From Dolichospermum compactum NIES-806 (GTDB taxonomy: Bacteria; Cyanobacteriota; Cyanobacteriia; Cyanobacteriales; Nostocaceae): a stretch of 64,000 nucleotides of DNA. The translations under genes were made by a program, and so were the position numbers. How positions within the stretch are numbered: position 1 is the first letter of the stretch; the number at the start of each line of letters is the position of its first letter. Where the stretch lies: the NCBI RefSeq assembly GCF_002368115.1, contig NZ_AP018316.1, positions 2,700,569 through 2,764,568 on the forward strand, read 5' to 3'. A model generated the notes under the pieces. It saw only the letters and a list, made by a program, of their open reading frames with translations. It searched no databases and was not told the origin of the DNA. Shown in pieces: positions 34,539-42,539 of the stretch.

Positions 34539-36188
34539 TCAATCAGACGGGGAATTGATTCCCCGGCTTTGTTCTGATTTCATGGCTGCTGAAATATCAT
34601 TTTTCAATTTTTTGTAAAGCTCAGAATCTTTTTCATTAACACCATTACGAGTATCATTGTCTTCTCCAGATTTCGATAAACATAGCCAGAATATTCGCTG
34701 GTTACATTCATCGCTTTTATTCCCATTATCTGCAATAATTTTTTGATATGTTACATTCTTTTTAATTTGATAATTATAAATTGCTGTCATCCATTTCTTT
34801 TGAATCTCTAAATCTGTCGGTTCTTCACCAGATTTTAAATCCTCATATTTAAGTTCTGTACTTCCTGTTAAACTTCTTAACTTTTGTACGACCTTTGTTC
34901 GCATATCTTCTTCTGTTGTATTTACTCCTGTTGTTCTTGATGTTTGTTGATTGTTGTTTTTAACGCTGTTAGATGTTTGAACTTGGTTTGTTTTTTCACT
35001 AACAATATCATCCACAACCGCTGGAACTAATTGCTTGATTTTACTAAAACTATAACCTGGCTCTAAAACTATAACCGGACAGTTTTTACCATCTTTGAAA
35101 GTCTTGCTACACAAAGATTTTTCAATTTCAGTTGCACTGGTATGAGATTCCCAATTTTTTGCACCGATAAACCAACCACTGACTAAGATGAATAGTGAAA
35201 AAGGAATAACAAATTGAATTTTCATATCCACCTCCAGAGTAATAAAATAAAAAACATAATCTATAAATTCAATCATCGTCGGTTTTCGTTTAATCAGTAA
35301 GCCGTAAACAGTAATATGAGAATTGCGGTATTTTTGATAAGCTACTTCTCCGAAACGTTTAATCAGTAAGCCGTAAACAGTAATATGAGAATTGCGGTAT
35401 TTTTGATAAGCTACTTCTCCGAAAATTTTAGAATTAGGACGAAGTTGGAGATATTTTTCATAAGCCATCTTATAAAATAAATCGTTAGTAACATTGCCTT
35501 GACTCACTTGATAGAAATATGCAGCCAACTCATATTCTTTTAACCTTGCCAATAATTCAGCCAAAGGTTGATATTCTTCGCTTTTGTGAGTTTCTTTTTG
35601 AATACTTTTCCAATTACTTATTAAACTTGCCCAAACTTGCTTTCGGCATTTAAACAATTTATTGTCCAGCACAATAAAGGTACAATTCAATTGTAAATCA
35701 TATTTAACATCGGTAATAAACTTTTTCCGAGCATAAAACCAAGCACTACCATCTGTCGTTAATAACCAATATGCACAATCTACCGATATTTGCTTATTCA
35801 ATAAATTTAATATTAGATAGTTAATCCCTTTTGTTAGTTGCTCTTGAGGAAATAAAGGCCGAATATCTTTTTGAAATTCTAAAGACACAGTTTGATGCTC
35901 GTCAAGTTTCTTACGACCTTGAATATTCAACCATGCCAAAAACTCCTGTAATGTTTCTGGAATTACTATTGCTCTTAGGGTTATCAACCGCACCATTTGG
36001 GGACTATATATCTTTTGTTTTATCGCAATTTCAGCACCTTCTTTATTAAATAGAGTTTCCCAATCTTCAGGAGTGACATTCTCATCTTCTAACCCTTCCA
36101 CAATTACCCGCACCGCTTCCGGTTTGACTTGGGAACTGTGGATTAATTTCCTAATTGCTGGTTTGAGTGCTTGTGTTTGTGAGTTCAT
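34539..36188 (-). CDS. Membrane-anchored adaptor paralogue, N-terminally short
   Basis: About 549 residues from the ATG at 36188 (the frame continues to a TTG at 36200). It is a paralogue of the C-terminal two thirds of the next gene upstream: shared helical repeat region (VKPEAVRVIVEGLE, IKQKIYSPQMVRLITLRA), a single membrane helix (QFVIPFSLFILVSGWFIGAK) and a soluble C-terminal domain (KSLCSKTFKDGKNCPVIVL, WMTAIYNYQIKKNVTYQK). It lacks the N-terminal ~220-residue domain of the paralogue. A perfect 69-bp tandem duplication (35287-35424) doubles 23 residues starting FGEVAYQKY just before the membrane helix. Function unknown; linked to the GTPases by position. Confidence 0.8.
   Translation of the reverse strand: MNSQTQALKPAIRKLIHSSQVKPEAVRVIVEGLEDENVTPEDWETLFNKEGAEIAIKQKIYSPQMVRLITLRAIVIPETLQEFLAWLNIQGRKKLDEHQTVSLEFQKDIRPLFPQEQLTKGINYLILNLLNKQISVDCAYWLLTTDGSAWFYARKKFITDVKYDLQLNCTFIVLDNKLFKCRKQVWASLISNWKSIQKETHKSEEYQPLAELLARLKEYELAAYFYQVSQGNVTNDLFYKMAYEKYLQLRPNSKIFGEVAYQKYRNSHITVYGLLIKRFGEVAYQKYRNSHITVYGLLIKRKPTMIEFIDYVFYFITLEVDMKIQFVIPFSLFILVSGWFIGAKNWESHTSATEIEKSLCSKTFKDGKNCPVIVLEPGYSFSKIKQLVPAVVDDIVSEKTNQVQTSNSVKNNNQQTSRTTGVNTTEEDMRTKVVQKLRSLTGSTELKYEDLKSGEEPTDLEIQKKWMTAIYNYQIKKNVTYQKIIADNGNKSDECNQRIFWLCLSKSGEDNDTRNGVNEKDSELYKKLKNDISAAMKSEQSRGINSPSD
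35287..35424. repeat. Perfect 2 x 69-bp in-frame tandem duplication
   Basis: Two identical 69-bp units start at 35287 and 35356 inside the adaptor gene and duplicate 23 residues. The paralogue at 36245-38572 has a single equivalent segment, so this is a recent slippage or recombination event (or an assembly artefact). Confidence 0.92.
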
Positions 36189-36212
36189 TGATTTTCTCAA
36201 TTAGCTTTTAGT

Positions 36213-36240
36213 CAATTGGACAGGGAATCAATTCCCCGGC
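36213..36240. repeat. Dispersed GGGAATCAATTCCC stem between adaptor paralogues
   Basis: GACAGGGAATCAATTCCCCGG in the 56 bp between the stop at 36245 and the start at 36188. Same family as 34384-34409; a possible intercistronic hairpin. Confidence 0.7.
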
Positions 36241-36244
36241 TTTC

Positions 36245-38572
36245 TTATGGTTTTAGAATATCTTTTTTCAATTCTTTGTAAAGGTTAGAATTTTTTACAT
36301 CATTAGCACCACTACTAGTATTATTTTTCTGTCCAAATGGCCATAAACATATCCCGAATATTTGCGGCTTACATTCATTGTTTCCATTATTATTATCTGC
36401 CATTTTTTGATATGTTACATTCCTTTTAATTTGATAATTATAAATTGCTGTCACCCATTGCTTTTGAGTCTTTAAATCTGTCGGGTCTTTACCAGGTTTT
36501 AAATCCTCATATTTAAGTGCTGTATTGTTTGGATACAAAATATTTTCCAGCTTGTTTATGACTTCTTGTTTTATATTTTCTTCTGTTTTTTCTTGCGGTG
36601 GTGTTGCTGATTTTCCTCGACTCATTTCCTTATCATATTTTTCATTTGCTTTTTGATATTTTATATCTTCTTCTCCTTTTTTCTGCTTAGTAACACCCTC
36701 TACAACCTCTGGAATTAATTGCTTGATTTCACTAAAACCATAACTTGTCTTTGGATCTAAAACTATAACCGGACAGTTTTTAGTATCTTTGAAAGTTTTG
36801 CTACACAAAGATTTTTCAATATCAGTTTCATTGGTATAAGATTCCCAATTTTTTGCACCGATAAACCAACCACTGACTAAGATGAATAGTGAAAGAGGAA
36901 TAACAAATTGAATTGGCACAATATACTCCTGGGTGATAAAATCAAGGACATGATCAATTAAATTCTTTTTCGGTTCAAGAGTTAAACCAAAAACAACAGG
37001 TGAGCGACGATGTTGTTGATTAGCTACTTCATAATATAAATCTTTGTCAACTATTCCATCACTCACTTGATAAAAATATGCAGCTAAATCATATTGTCTA
37101 AAATTTTCAAATAATTCAGCCAAAGGTTGATATTCTTCAATTTTATAGTATCCTTGTTGAATACCTTGCCAACTATTTATTAAATTTGCCCAAATTTGCT
37201 TTTGGTATTTGAAATTATCTTGCCATGAATCCTTTTTAATTGGTGGTTGAACATGATGGAATTGTGAATCATTTTGAGATGCAAAAGAGGAACTGCTAGT
37301 TAATACTGAATTAGGATCAGTATAAGAACTGCTTTTGGATGAAGTTCTGGGGCTAGAAAAGTGATCATAAATTAATTGTAAATCATCCTGAATATCAGTA
37401 ATAAATTGTCTTTGTGCATAAACCCAAGCACTACCATCTATCATTAATAACCAACAAAGACTATCTACAGATATTTTCTGATTTAATAAATCTAATAGTA
37501 GATATTTAATCCCTTTTGCAAGTTGTTCCTTAGGTAATAAACCCCGAATAGCTTTTTGCAACTCTAAAGACATAGTTTGACTTGCATCAGGTTTCTTACC
37601 TGTTTGAATATTCAACCATTCCAAAAACTGCGGTAAAGTTTCTGGAATTACCATTGCTCTCAACGTTATTAGTCGTACCATTTGGGAGCTATAAATCTTT
37701 TGCTTAATGGCTTTATCCGCACCTTGAGCATTAAATAAACTCTCCCAATAATCAGATTTGATTTCCTTAGTTTCTAATCCTTTAACAATTTCTTGTACTG
37801 CTTCCGGTTTGACAGTAGAACTATTCATTAAACTGCGAATAGCAGATTTTAACGCCGCTTCATCAACATTTATTGCTGAAATCACCTGACCAGCATTAGC
37901 AATAGCTCGTTTTAATCCATCATAGGCTCTTTGTGACGCTGGTTGAATTACCTGAAACCGTTCTGGTTTTTCCAATGCTTCTACATTAAAAGCCCACGCA
38001 ACAGGTAAACCATTTTTACACTCTTTCTTTTTTCTGATTGCTAAGGCGTTAAGAGTATATAAATCACATTGATTTTCTGCTGGTAATACTATTGCTTGGT
38101 CTTGTTCAAACGGTAAAGATTCATCCTCCTTTGTCCGGTGAGGTTGACCAGATTCTCCCATAAATAAATGAGGACTACCTTGAAAATCTAAGGGGTTAAA
38201 TGTTGGTTTTTGATTTTGTTCCCACCAAGTTAATATAAACCGTAAATTATGATCTCCTTTACACAAAAAATAACGATAAAAAGCCGCACTGCGTTCCCCT
38301 TCATCTTGTCCTCGTGTGACAACAGCCATCACAGACCAAACATCATCACCACTTCCTACTATCCGGCCGATAATTGCTGGTTTCTCCGTAGAAGATCCTT
38401 CAGTTAAGGCAAATTCTTGATTAGCAATAGACCTTTCTACAACTTGAGGAATAGGGTTAATAGTGGCGTTCATGTATTGTCCTGTAAAACCCAGAGACAC
38501 CCAACCATTAACCATTTGTTGAAAGTGAATACCTGTACTAAATTCGTGAATTTCAATATTTGGTGAACTCAT
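36245..38572 (-). CDS. GTPase-associated adaptor-like protein with membrane helix
   Basis: 775 residues. An N-terminal alpha/beta domain (about 1-220: FSTGIHFQQMVNGWVSLGF, then AVVTRGQDEGERSAAFYRYF) resembles, by pattern only, the N-terminal domain of GTPase-associated proteins of the double-GTPase type (GAP1-like). A helical region (about 235-500, VKPEAVQEIVKGLE, MVRLITLRAMVIPETL) is interrupted by a Ser-rich insert, followed by one membrane helix (QFVIPLSLFILVSGWFIGAK) and a ~190-residue C-terminal domain ending PFGQKNNTSSG. It starts 4 nt after the stop of the first GTPase gene, so it is translationally coupled. Possibly the adaptor linking the GTPases to the membrane. Confidence 0.82.
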   Translation of the reverse strand: MSSPNIEIHEFSTGIHFQQMVNGWVSLGFTGQYMNATINPIPQVVERSIANQEFALTEGSSTEKPAIIGRIVGSGDDVWSVMAVVTRGQDEGERSAAFYRYFLCKGDHNLRFILTWWEQNQKPTFNPLDFQGSPHLFMGESGQPHRTKEDESLPFEQDQAIVLPAENQCDLYTLNALAIRKKKECKNGLPVAWAFNVEALEKPERFQVIQPASQRAYDGLKRAIANAGQVISAINVDEAALKSAIRSLMNSSTVKPEAVQEIVKGLETKEIKSDYWESLFNAQGADKAIKQKIYSSQMVRLITLRAMVIPETLPQFLEWLNIQTGKKPDASQTMSLELQKAIRGLLPKEQLAKGIKYLLLDLLNQKISVDSLCWLLMIDGSAWVYAQRQFITDIQDDLQLIYDHFSSPRTSSKSSSYTDPNSVLTSSSSFASQNDSQFHHVQPPIKKDSWQDNFKYQKQIWANLINSWQGIQQGYYKIEEYQPLAELFENFRQYDLAAYFYQVSDGIVDKDLYYEVANQQHRRSPVVFGLTLEPKKNLIDHVLDFITQEYIVPIQFVIPLSLFILVSGWFIGAKNWESYTNETDIEKSLCSKTFKDTKNCPVIVLDPKTSYGFSEIKQLIPEVVEGVTKQKKGEEDIKYQKANEKYDKEMSRGKSATPPQEKTEENIKQEVINKLENILYPNNTALKYEDLKPGKDPTDLKTQKQWVTAIYNYQIKRNVTYQKMADNNNGNNECKPQIFGICLWPFGQKNNTSSGANDVKNSNLYKELKKDILKP

Positions 38573-38576
38573 GTTT

Positions 38577-39455
38577 TTAACCTTTATCTAATTCCTGATG
38601 ACGTGAACCTGTACAAAGCCAATAAATGGGAGAAATCAAACCAAAAGGTCGCCAAAGTTTGGGATTTTTAATTACTGCTGTTACTCCCCCCCTACTTCTA
38701 CTTAATAAGTTAACATTTGGCTCAGGATATTTACTACCCAACATCCCAAAAGCTGAAGCTGCAAAAAATTCTATATCACCTCCTCCCATTTGTTGCCATG
38801 ATTGTAATTTTCTGCAAACTTGGGGAAACCTTGCTGATGCTAAAAATGCTGGTTTATCTCGATTTACCCACAAATCAGATTGTTCACATTTATTCAATAC
38901 TAAGGCAATTCTGCGCTTACTTCCACCCAGATCATTCCTGTCAAGTGCTAACAGCAATTTATCTAAACCATTGGCATATTCTAAATCTTTTCGCCGACTA
39001 CTACCATCAACCAAAAACATAATACCATTACACTGTAAACAATCTTCTAAATAATCATCTAACTGGGGATTTTTACCGCGATGTAATAAATCACTAAAAA
39101 ATTCACCAGCATAATCTTTAGAACTGACGTTTAAATTCAGTAATTTAGAACCTAATTTTTTTTCTTTCAGCGTAATTTGTAAAGTGCAATCATTTACATC
39201 TGATACAGTTGAAGCGAACACAGTTGGTTCTAGTTCTAACCCCTGTTCTAAGATATTTTGAGCTTTACTAAGTAAGTCTTCTCCACCTTCATCCACAGCC
39301 GTTACAGCCTGAACTGGACTATCAGGATCAGCATTTGGCCATCGGGCTAAGGAGGCCATATATGTGGTTTTTCCAGAAGAGCGATCGCCTATAACTCGTA
39401 ACACCCCACTACTTTGTAATGGGGGCTGATTTTTATTCTTAAATAAATTAAACAT
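38577..39455 (-). CDS. P-loop GTPase of the double-GTPase type, member A
   Basis: 292 residues. G1 is GDRSSGKT (23-30), a G3-like DYAGE lies at 114-118, and G4 is NKCE (188-191) after LVLNK. After G4, FFAASAFGMLG supplies the G5-like Ser/Ala motif. The C-terminus GLISPIYWLCTG is shared with the next protein, so the two are sister paralogues. The family resembles the TRAFAC-type GTPases found in GTPase-associated conflict systems. Its start overlaps the stop of the upstream GTPase by 8 nt. No membrane span; likely membrane-recruited by the adaptor encoded next. Confidence 0.85.
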   Translation of the reverse strand: MFNLFKNKNQPPLQSSGVLRVIGDRSSGKTTYMASLARWPNADPDSPVQAVTAVDEGGEDLLSKAQNILEQGLELEPTVFASTVSDVNDCTLQITLKEKKLGSKLLNLNVSSKDYAGEFFSDLLHRGKNPQLDDYLEDCLQCNGIMFLVDGSSRRKDLEYANGLDKLLLALDRNDLGGSKRRIALVLNKCEQSDLWVNRDKPAFLASARFPQVCRKLQSWQQMGGGDIEFFAASAFGMLGSKYPEPNVNLLSRSRGGVTAVIKNPKLWRPFGLISPIYWLCTGSRHQELDKG

Positions 39456-40272
39456 CTTCTTTCATCCTCTTACCCGTACTTAACCAATAGAGAGGTGAAA
39501 TCATGCCATAGGGCGACCAGTTATCAGTTTCTCGTAACACAGAATATCTGCCTTTTGTTCCTAATTCTTCCTTACGATTGGGGCGCGGATCTTTATTTCT
39601 TAAAACCCCAAAAGTAGATATAGCATAAAACTGTAAATTTTTAGGAGGAATATTGTCTTTTAAAAATGACAGAGTTTCTGGGAAATGAATAGCAAATAAA
39701 TCATTTTCAGGATCTAACCGACCAGGCCACAGTTCCCCCCGTTCACATTTACTCATGGCTACAGCTAACCGTAAATCATGCAATCTTTCCTGTTTATCCA
39801 TTAAATTTATAAACCTTTTAAAGACTCGTTTATAAAATTTATCTGTTCCTTGTCTCCACTCTGTTAATAAAACTAAACACCCTTGAGTATCTTTACTTAA
39901 ACACTCATTCATAAATTCTTCATGTAATGGATCAGCAGAAACTGATTCCAACTCTTTAAAAACTTCTCCTGGATAGTCTCGCACAGCTAAATTTATTTTC
40001 TCTAGCTTTCGCCATTTTTTCTGAATTTCAATAATGAATGAATAGACTTTTAAATCATCAATTGTTTTGACATGAAGACGAGTAGGTTCTAAAGATGCAC
40101 CCTCTAAAATAATGTTTTCTGCCTTGTCTGCTAATTCTCTAGTTTCTTCATTCAACGCTTGAACTTTAAAATTTTTATTTTTCTGCTTTGTTTTTAATGG
40201 TTGATAAGCCAAAGCCGCTAAATAAGTAGTTTTGCCAGAAGCCTGTGGTCCGATTATATGAATGTTGCCCAT
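39448..40272 (-). CDS. P-loop GTPase of the double-GTPase type, member B
   Basis: 274 residues, sister of member A. G1 is GPQASGKT (8-15), G3-like is DYPGE (99-103), the G4 position reads SKCERGELW (Ser in place of Asn), and the G5-like region is FYAISTFGVL. The shared tail is GMISPLYWLSTGKR. The non-canonical SKCE suggests altered nucleotide specificity or weak nucleotide binding. It overlaps the member A gene by 8 nt. A repeat block of about 390 bp separates it from the third GTPase. Confidence 0.85.
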   Translation of the reverse strand: MGNIHIIGPQASGKTTYLAALAYQPLKTKQKNKNFKVQALNEETRELADKAENIILEGASLEPTRLHVKTIDDLKVYSFIIEIQKKWRKLEKINLAVRDYPGEVFKELESVSADPLHEEFMNECLSKDTQGCLVLLTEWRQGTDKFYKRVFKRFINLMDKQERLHDLRLAVAMSKCERGELWPGRLDPENDLFAIHFPETLSFLKDNIPPKNLQFYAISTFGVLRNKDPRPNRKEELGTKGRYSVLRETDNWSPYGMISPLYWLSTGKRMKEDV

Positions 40273-40311
40273 GTTACACCCTTTTCATTATTTAAAGAAC
40301 AGAGAATGATG

Positions 40312-40428
40312 AAATAATCCCCGGCGAATGGAATTCGCGGCTACACAAACAAATAATCCCCGGCGAATGGAATTCGCGGCTACACAAACAAATAATCCCC
40401 GGCGAATGGAATTCGCGGCTACACAAAC
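40312..40428. repeat. 3 x 39-bp tandem array
   Basis: Three copies of AATAATCCCCGGCGAATGGA plus AATTCGCGGCTACACAAAC, period 39 bp (starts 40312, 40351, 40390). Copies are identical and without spacers. Part of a larger repeat block. Confidence 0.9.
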
Positions 40429-40612
40429 AAAGTCCACCTTCGTGGACTAATAAAGGATAAATTCCCAACCCGCGAAGGCGGGTTTTGCCTGTGTAGATGC
40501 GTTCGCGCCAGCGTGCCGGAGGTATCTTTCTAATCGCCCCTACCATCTCAACTAATAAAGGATGAATTTCCAACCCGCGAAGGCGGGTTTCGCCTGTGTA
40601 GACGGGATTTCT
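40429..40612. repeat. Composite palindromic repeat block
   Basis: Contains stems AGTCCACCTTCGTGGACT and two AACCCGCGAAGGCGGGTT units (about 40460 and 40570), plus GCGCCAGCGTGCCGGAGG. It is related to 31486-31625. The long minus-strand frame across it (40292-40657) is repeat-derived and not a gene. Confidence 0.85.
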
Positions 40613-40666
40613 GATCACCGGAGATGGTTTCAATCCATGAAAAAATTTGTCTAACACAATTCAAAC

Positions 40667-41443
40667 CTATTTCGCTAAAAAACTACCCAAATAAATCCAA
40701 GGTAATTCTAATAAACCTCGATGATGAATAGATGTAATAAAACACCGCACCGAGCCACCGGAAAGACCATTATTCAATTGTTCTAATTGGGAATAAATCG
40801 GACGGAAATATCTTTGTAAAACATAAGTATGCCGCTGCTGCCAGTTCAGGGAACTACCATAAGGCTTGTAAGCCAGTTTACCACCTTCCTGGGATAAATC
40901 ACAAAATAAATCAGCTTTATTGATACAAATAGCTAAATGTCTAACATTGGGACATTGGTGATGGAAAAATTTCACCCATCTGTCAAAGCGATTACACCAT
41001 TGTTTTTGCGTGACAAACTGCTCCACATCTATACCTGGTTGTAAACTCATGCCCCGGTGGGGTGGAAGAATAAGCAACACTCCCTCACTGTTGCGAATGA
41101 GAGGTAAAAATTGATTCAATTGTTCAGGACTATCCTTTTGCAAATTCCTGTTCCACACCTCCCCCGCTGTATCAATCCAATCTACTACCATTTGCTTATT
41201 ACCAGACGGTAGCCGCACCTCCATCTCTAAATACCGTTCGTGCATTTGTCGAGGTGTCGCGTAGGGTTGTGAGTTTTCATCCAACAATTGCACTCTCAGA
41301 TTGTCATAATCGAGATTGGCAACTTTGACATATTCACCTTTGGGGTTGACTAACTCTAGTGCTAAGTGAGTCTTACCTGTTGCGCGATCGCCTATATATA
41401 TTACTCCCACATTGATTATTTTTGTGACATTACGTATATCCAA
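40667..41443 (-). CDS. P-loop GTPase, member C of the island
   Basis: 258 residues. G1 is GDRATGKTH, G3 is DTAGEVW (canonical DXXG), G4 is INKADLF (canonical NKXD), and ITSIHHRG marks the G5 region. It is more canonical than members A and B and lacks their shared tail. No membrane helix. No ATG: TTG at 41443 gives the listed frame, and GTG at 41410 (VGVIYIGD) would start just before the P-loop. First gene of the minus-strand island; divergent from the LRR gene at 41533 with about 90 bp between, so promoters for both lie there. Confidence 0.85.
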   Translation of the reverse strand: MDIRNVTKIINVGVIYIGDRATGKTHLALELVNPKGEYVKVANLDYDNLRVQLLDENSQPYATPRQMHERYLEMEVRLPSGNKQMVVDWIDTAGEVWNRNLQKDSPEQLNQFLPLIRNSEGVLLILPPHRGMSLQPGIDVEQFVTQKQWCNRFDRWVKFFHHQCPNVRHLAICINKADLFCDLSQEGGKLAYKPYGSSLNWQQRHTYVLQRYFRPIYSQLEQLNNGLSGGSVRCFITSIHHRGLLELPWIYLGSFLAK

Positions 41444-41532
41444 ACGTCATCATACAATAATTAAACCTAAAATAGGCTGTAAGTTTGTCATCAATGGTAT
41501 AATTACTGTGGATTCTGTGTAATTTAAAAATT

Positions 41533-42462
41533 ATGAAACTAATTTTAGCTGCGGCTACTGTTTTTACATTCACGTTAGGACTTTACACATTGCCAGTCTC
41601 ATCTGCACCTGTAAAAAAACCTGCTAAAAACCCTGTGACAACGGCAAAAACACCAAACAACTTTCAACAATGGTGTGAGCAAAAAGCCAAGCTACCTCAA
41701 CAGACGAGATACACGGTTGAAGTATTATTAAAAACTGCTGGTACGACAAACTGTACTCAAGCTCATCAAAAACTGATTAAGTTGACTACTCTTAACCTGT
41801 GGAAAAGTCAAATTAGTGATATCCAACCTTTATCAAGTTTGACTAATTTAACTTTTATCTCTTTATGGGAAAATAAAATTAGTGATATCAAACCTTTAGC
41901 AAATTTGACTAATTTAACTTCTCTTGACCTGGGTGGAAATCAAATTATTGATATCCAACCCTTATCAAAATTAACTAAGTTAACTACCCTGAATTTGTGG
42001 GAAAATCAAATCAGGGATATCCAACCCTTGACAAATTTGCATAATTTAACTTTTATCTCGTTGTGGAAAAATCAAATCAGGGATATCCAACCCTTGACAA
42101 ATTTGCATAATTTAACTTTTATCTCCTTGTGGAAGAATCAAATCAGCGATATCAAACCTTTAGCAAATTTGCATAATTTAACTTTTCTCGACTTGAAAGA
42201 AAATCGAGTTAGTGACATTGAAAGTTTGTCAAATTTAACTAAATTGACTGCTGTTTATCTGGGAGAAAATCAAATCCAAAATATTCAATCTTTGTCAAAT
42301 CTGACTAAATTAACTGCTGTTTACTTAGAAAAAAATCAAGTCCAAAATATTCAATCTTTATCCGCTTTGGAAAATTTACAGACTCTTAAAGTTCAGGATA
42401 ACCCGCTTATTTCTAAACAATGTCCCATCCAACCAGAGTCTATTTGTCGTTTTAGTTTTTAG
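41533..42462 (+). CDS. Secreted leucine-rich-repeat protein 1
   Basis: 309 residues. Signal peptide (LILAAATVFTFTLGLYTLP, cut after VSSA), then a small cap with two Cys (QQWCEQKAKLP, TTNCTQ) and about nine 22-residue LRRs of the internalin/SDS22 type (LTNLTSLDLGGNQIIDIQPL and similar). Two repeats are almost identical (SLWKNQIRDIQPLTNLHNLT twice). A C-terminal cap has two more Cys (KQCPIQPESICRF). Predicted extracellular or periplasmic, binding unknown ligands. First of three related genes; more diverged than the other two. Confidence 0.88.
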   Translation: MKLILAAATVFTFTLGLYTLPVSSAPVKKPAKNPVTTAKTPNNFQQWCEQKAKLPQQTRYTVEVLLKTAGTTNCTQAHQKLIKLTTLNLWKSQISDIQPLSSLTNLTFISLWENKISDIKPLANLTNLTSLDLGGNQIIDIQPLSKLTKLTTLNLWENQIRDIQPLTNLHNLTFISLWKNQIRDIQPLTNLHNLTFISLWKNQISDIKPLANLHNLTFLDLKENRVSDIESLSNLTKLTAVYLGENQIQNIQSLSNLTKLTAVYLEKNQVQNIQSLSALENLQTLKVQDNPLISKQCPIQPESICRFSF

Positions 42463-42539
42463 CAAATCACTAAGGACTTATAAAATCATCTGCGTTTATT
42501 TGCATTTATCTGTGTTTAATTCTGATTATCACTAAAATC

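Larger units (their letters stand above)
40273..40666. other. Gene-free repeat block between GTPase genes
   Basis: About 390 bp between the member B and member C GTPase genes, nearly all occupied by the 39-bp tandem array and composite palindromes described at 40312-40612. No gene. Strong secondary structure in transcripts is expected. Confidence 0.85.

Noticed and set aside
34179..34577. Plus-strand frame in the island gap
   Set aside because: Covers dispersed palindromes and the 3' end of the adaptor gene; no family likeness.
40312..40428. 39-bp array as CRISPR
   Set aside because: Three identical units without spacers.
40292..40657. 121-residue minus-strand frame as a gene
   Set aside because: It translates tandem 39-bp units and palindromic repeats (LCSREFHSPGI repeated); no protein-like composition or family.
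21758..41443. Type VI secretion locus (kinase, phosphatase and FHA resemble its regulatory trio)
   Set aside because: No sheath, Hcp, VgrG, ClpV or baseplate genes are present.
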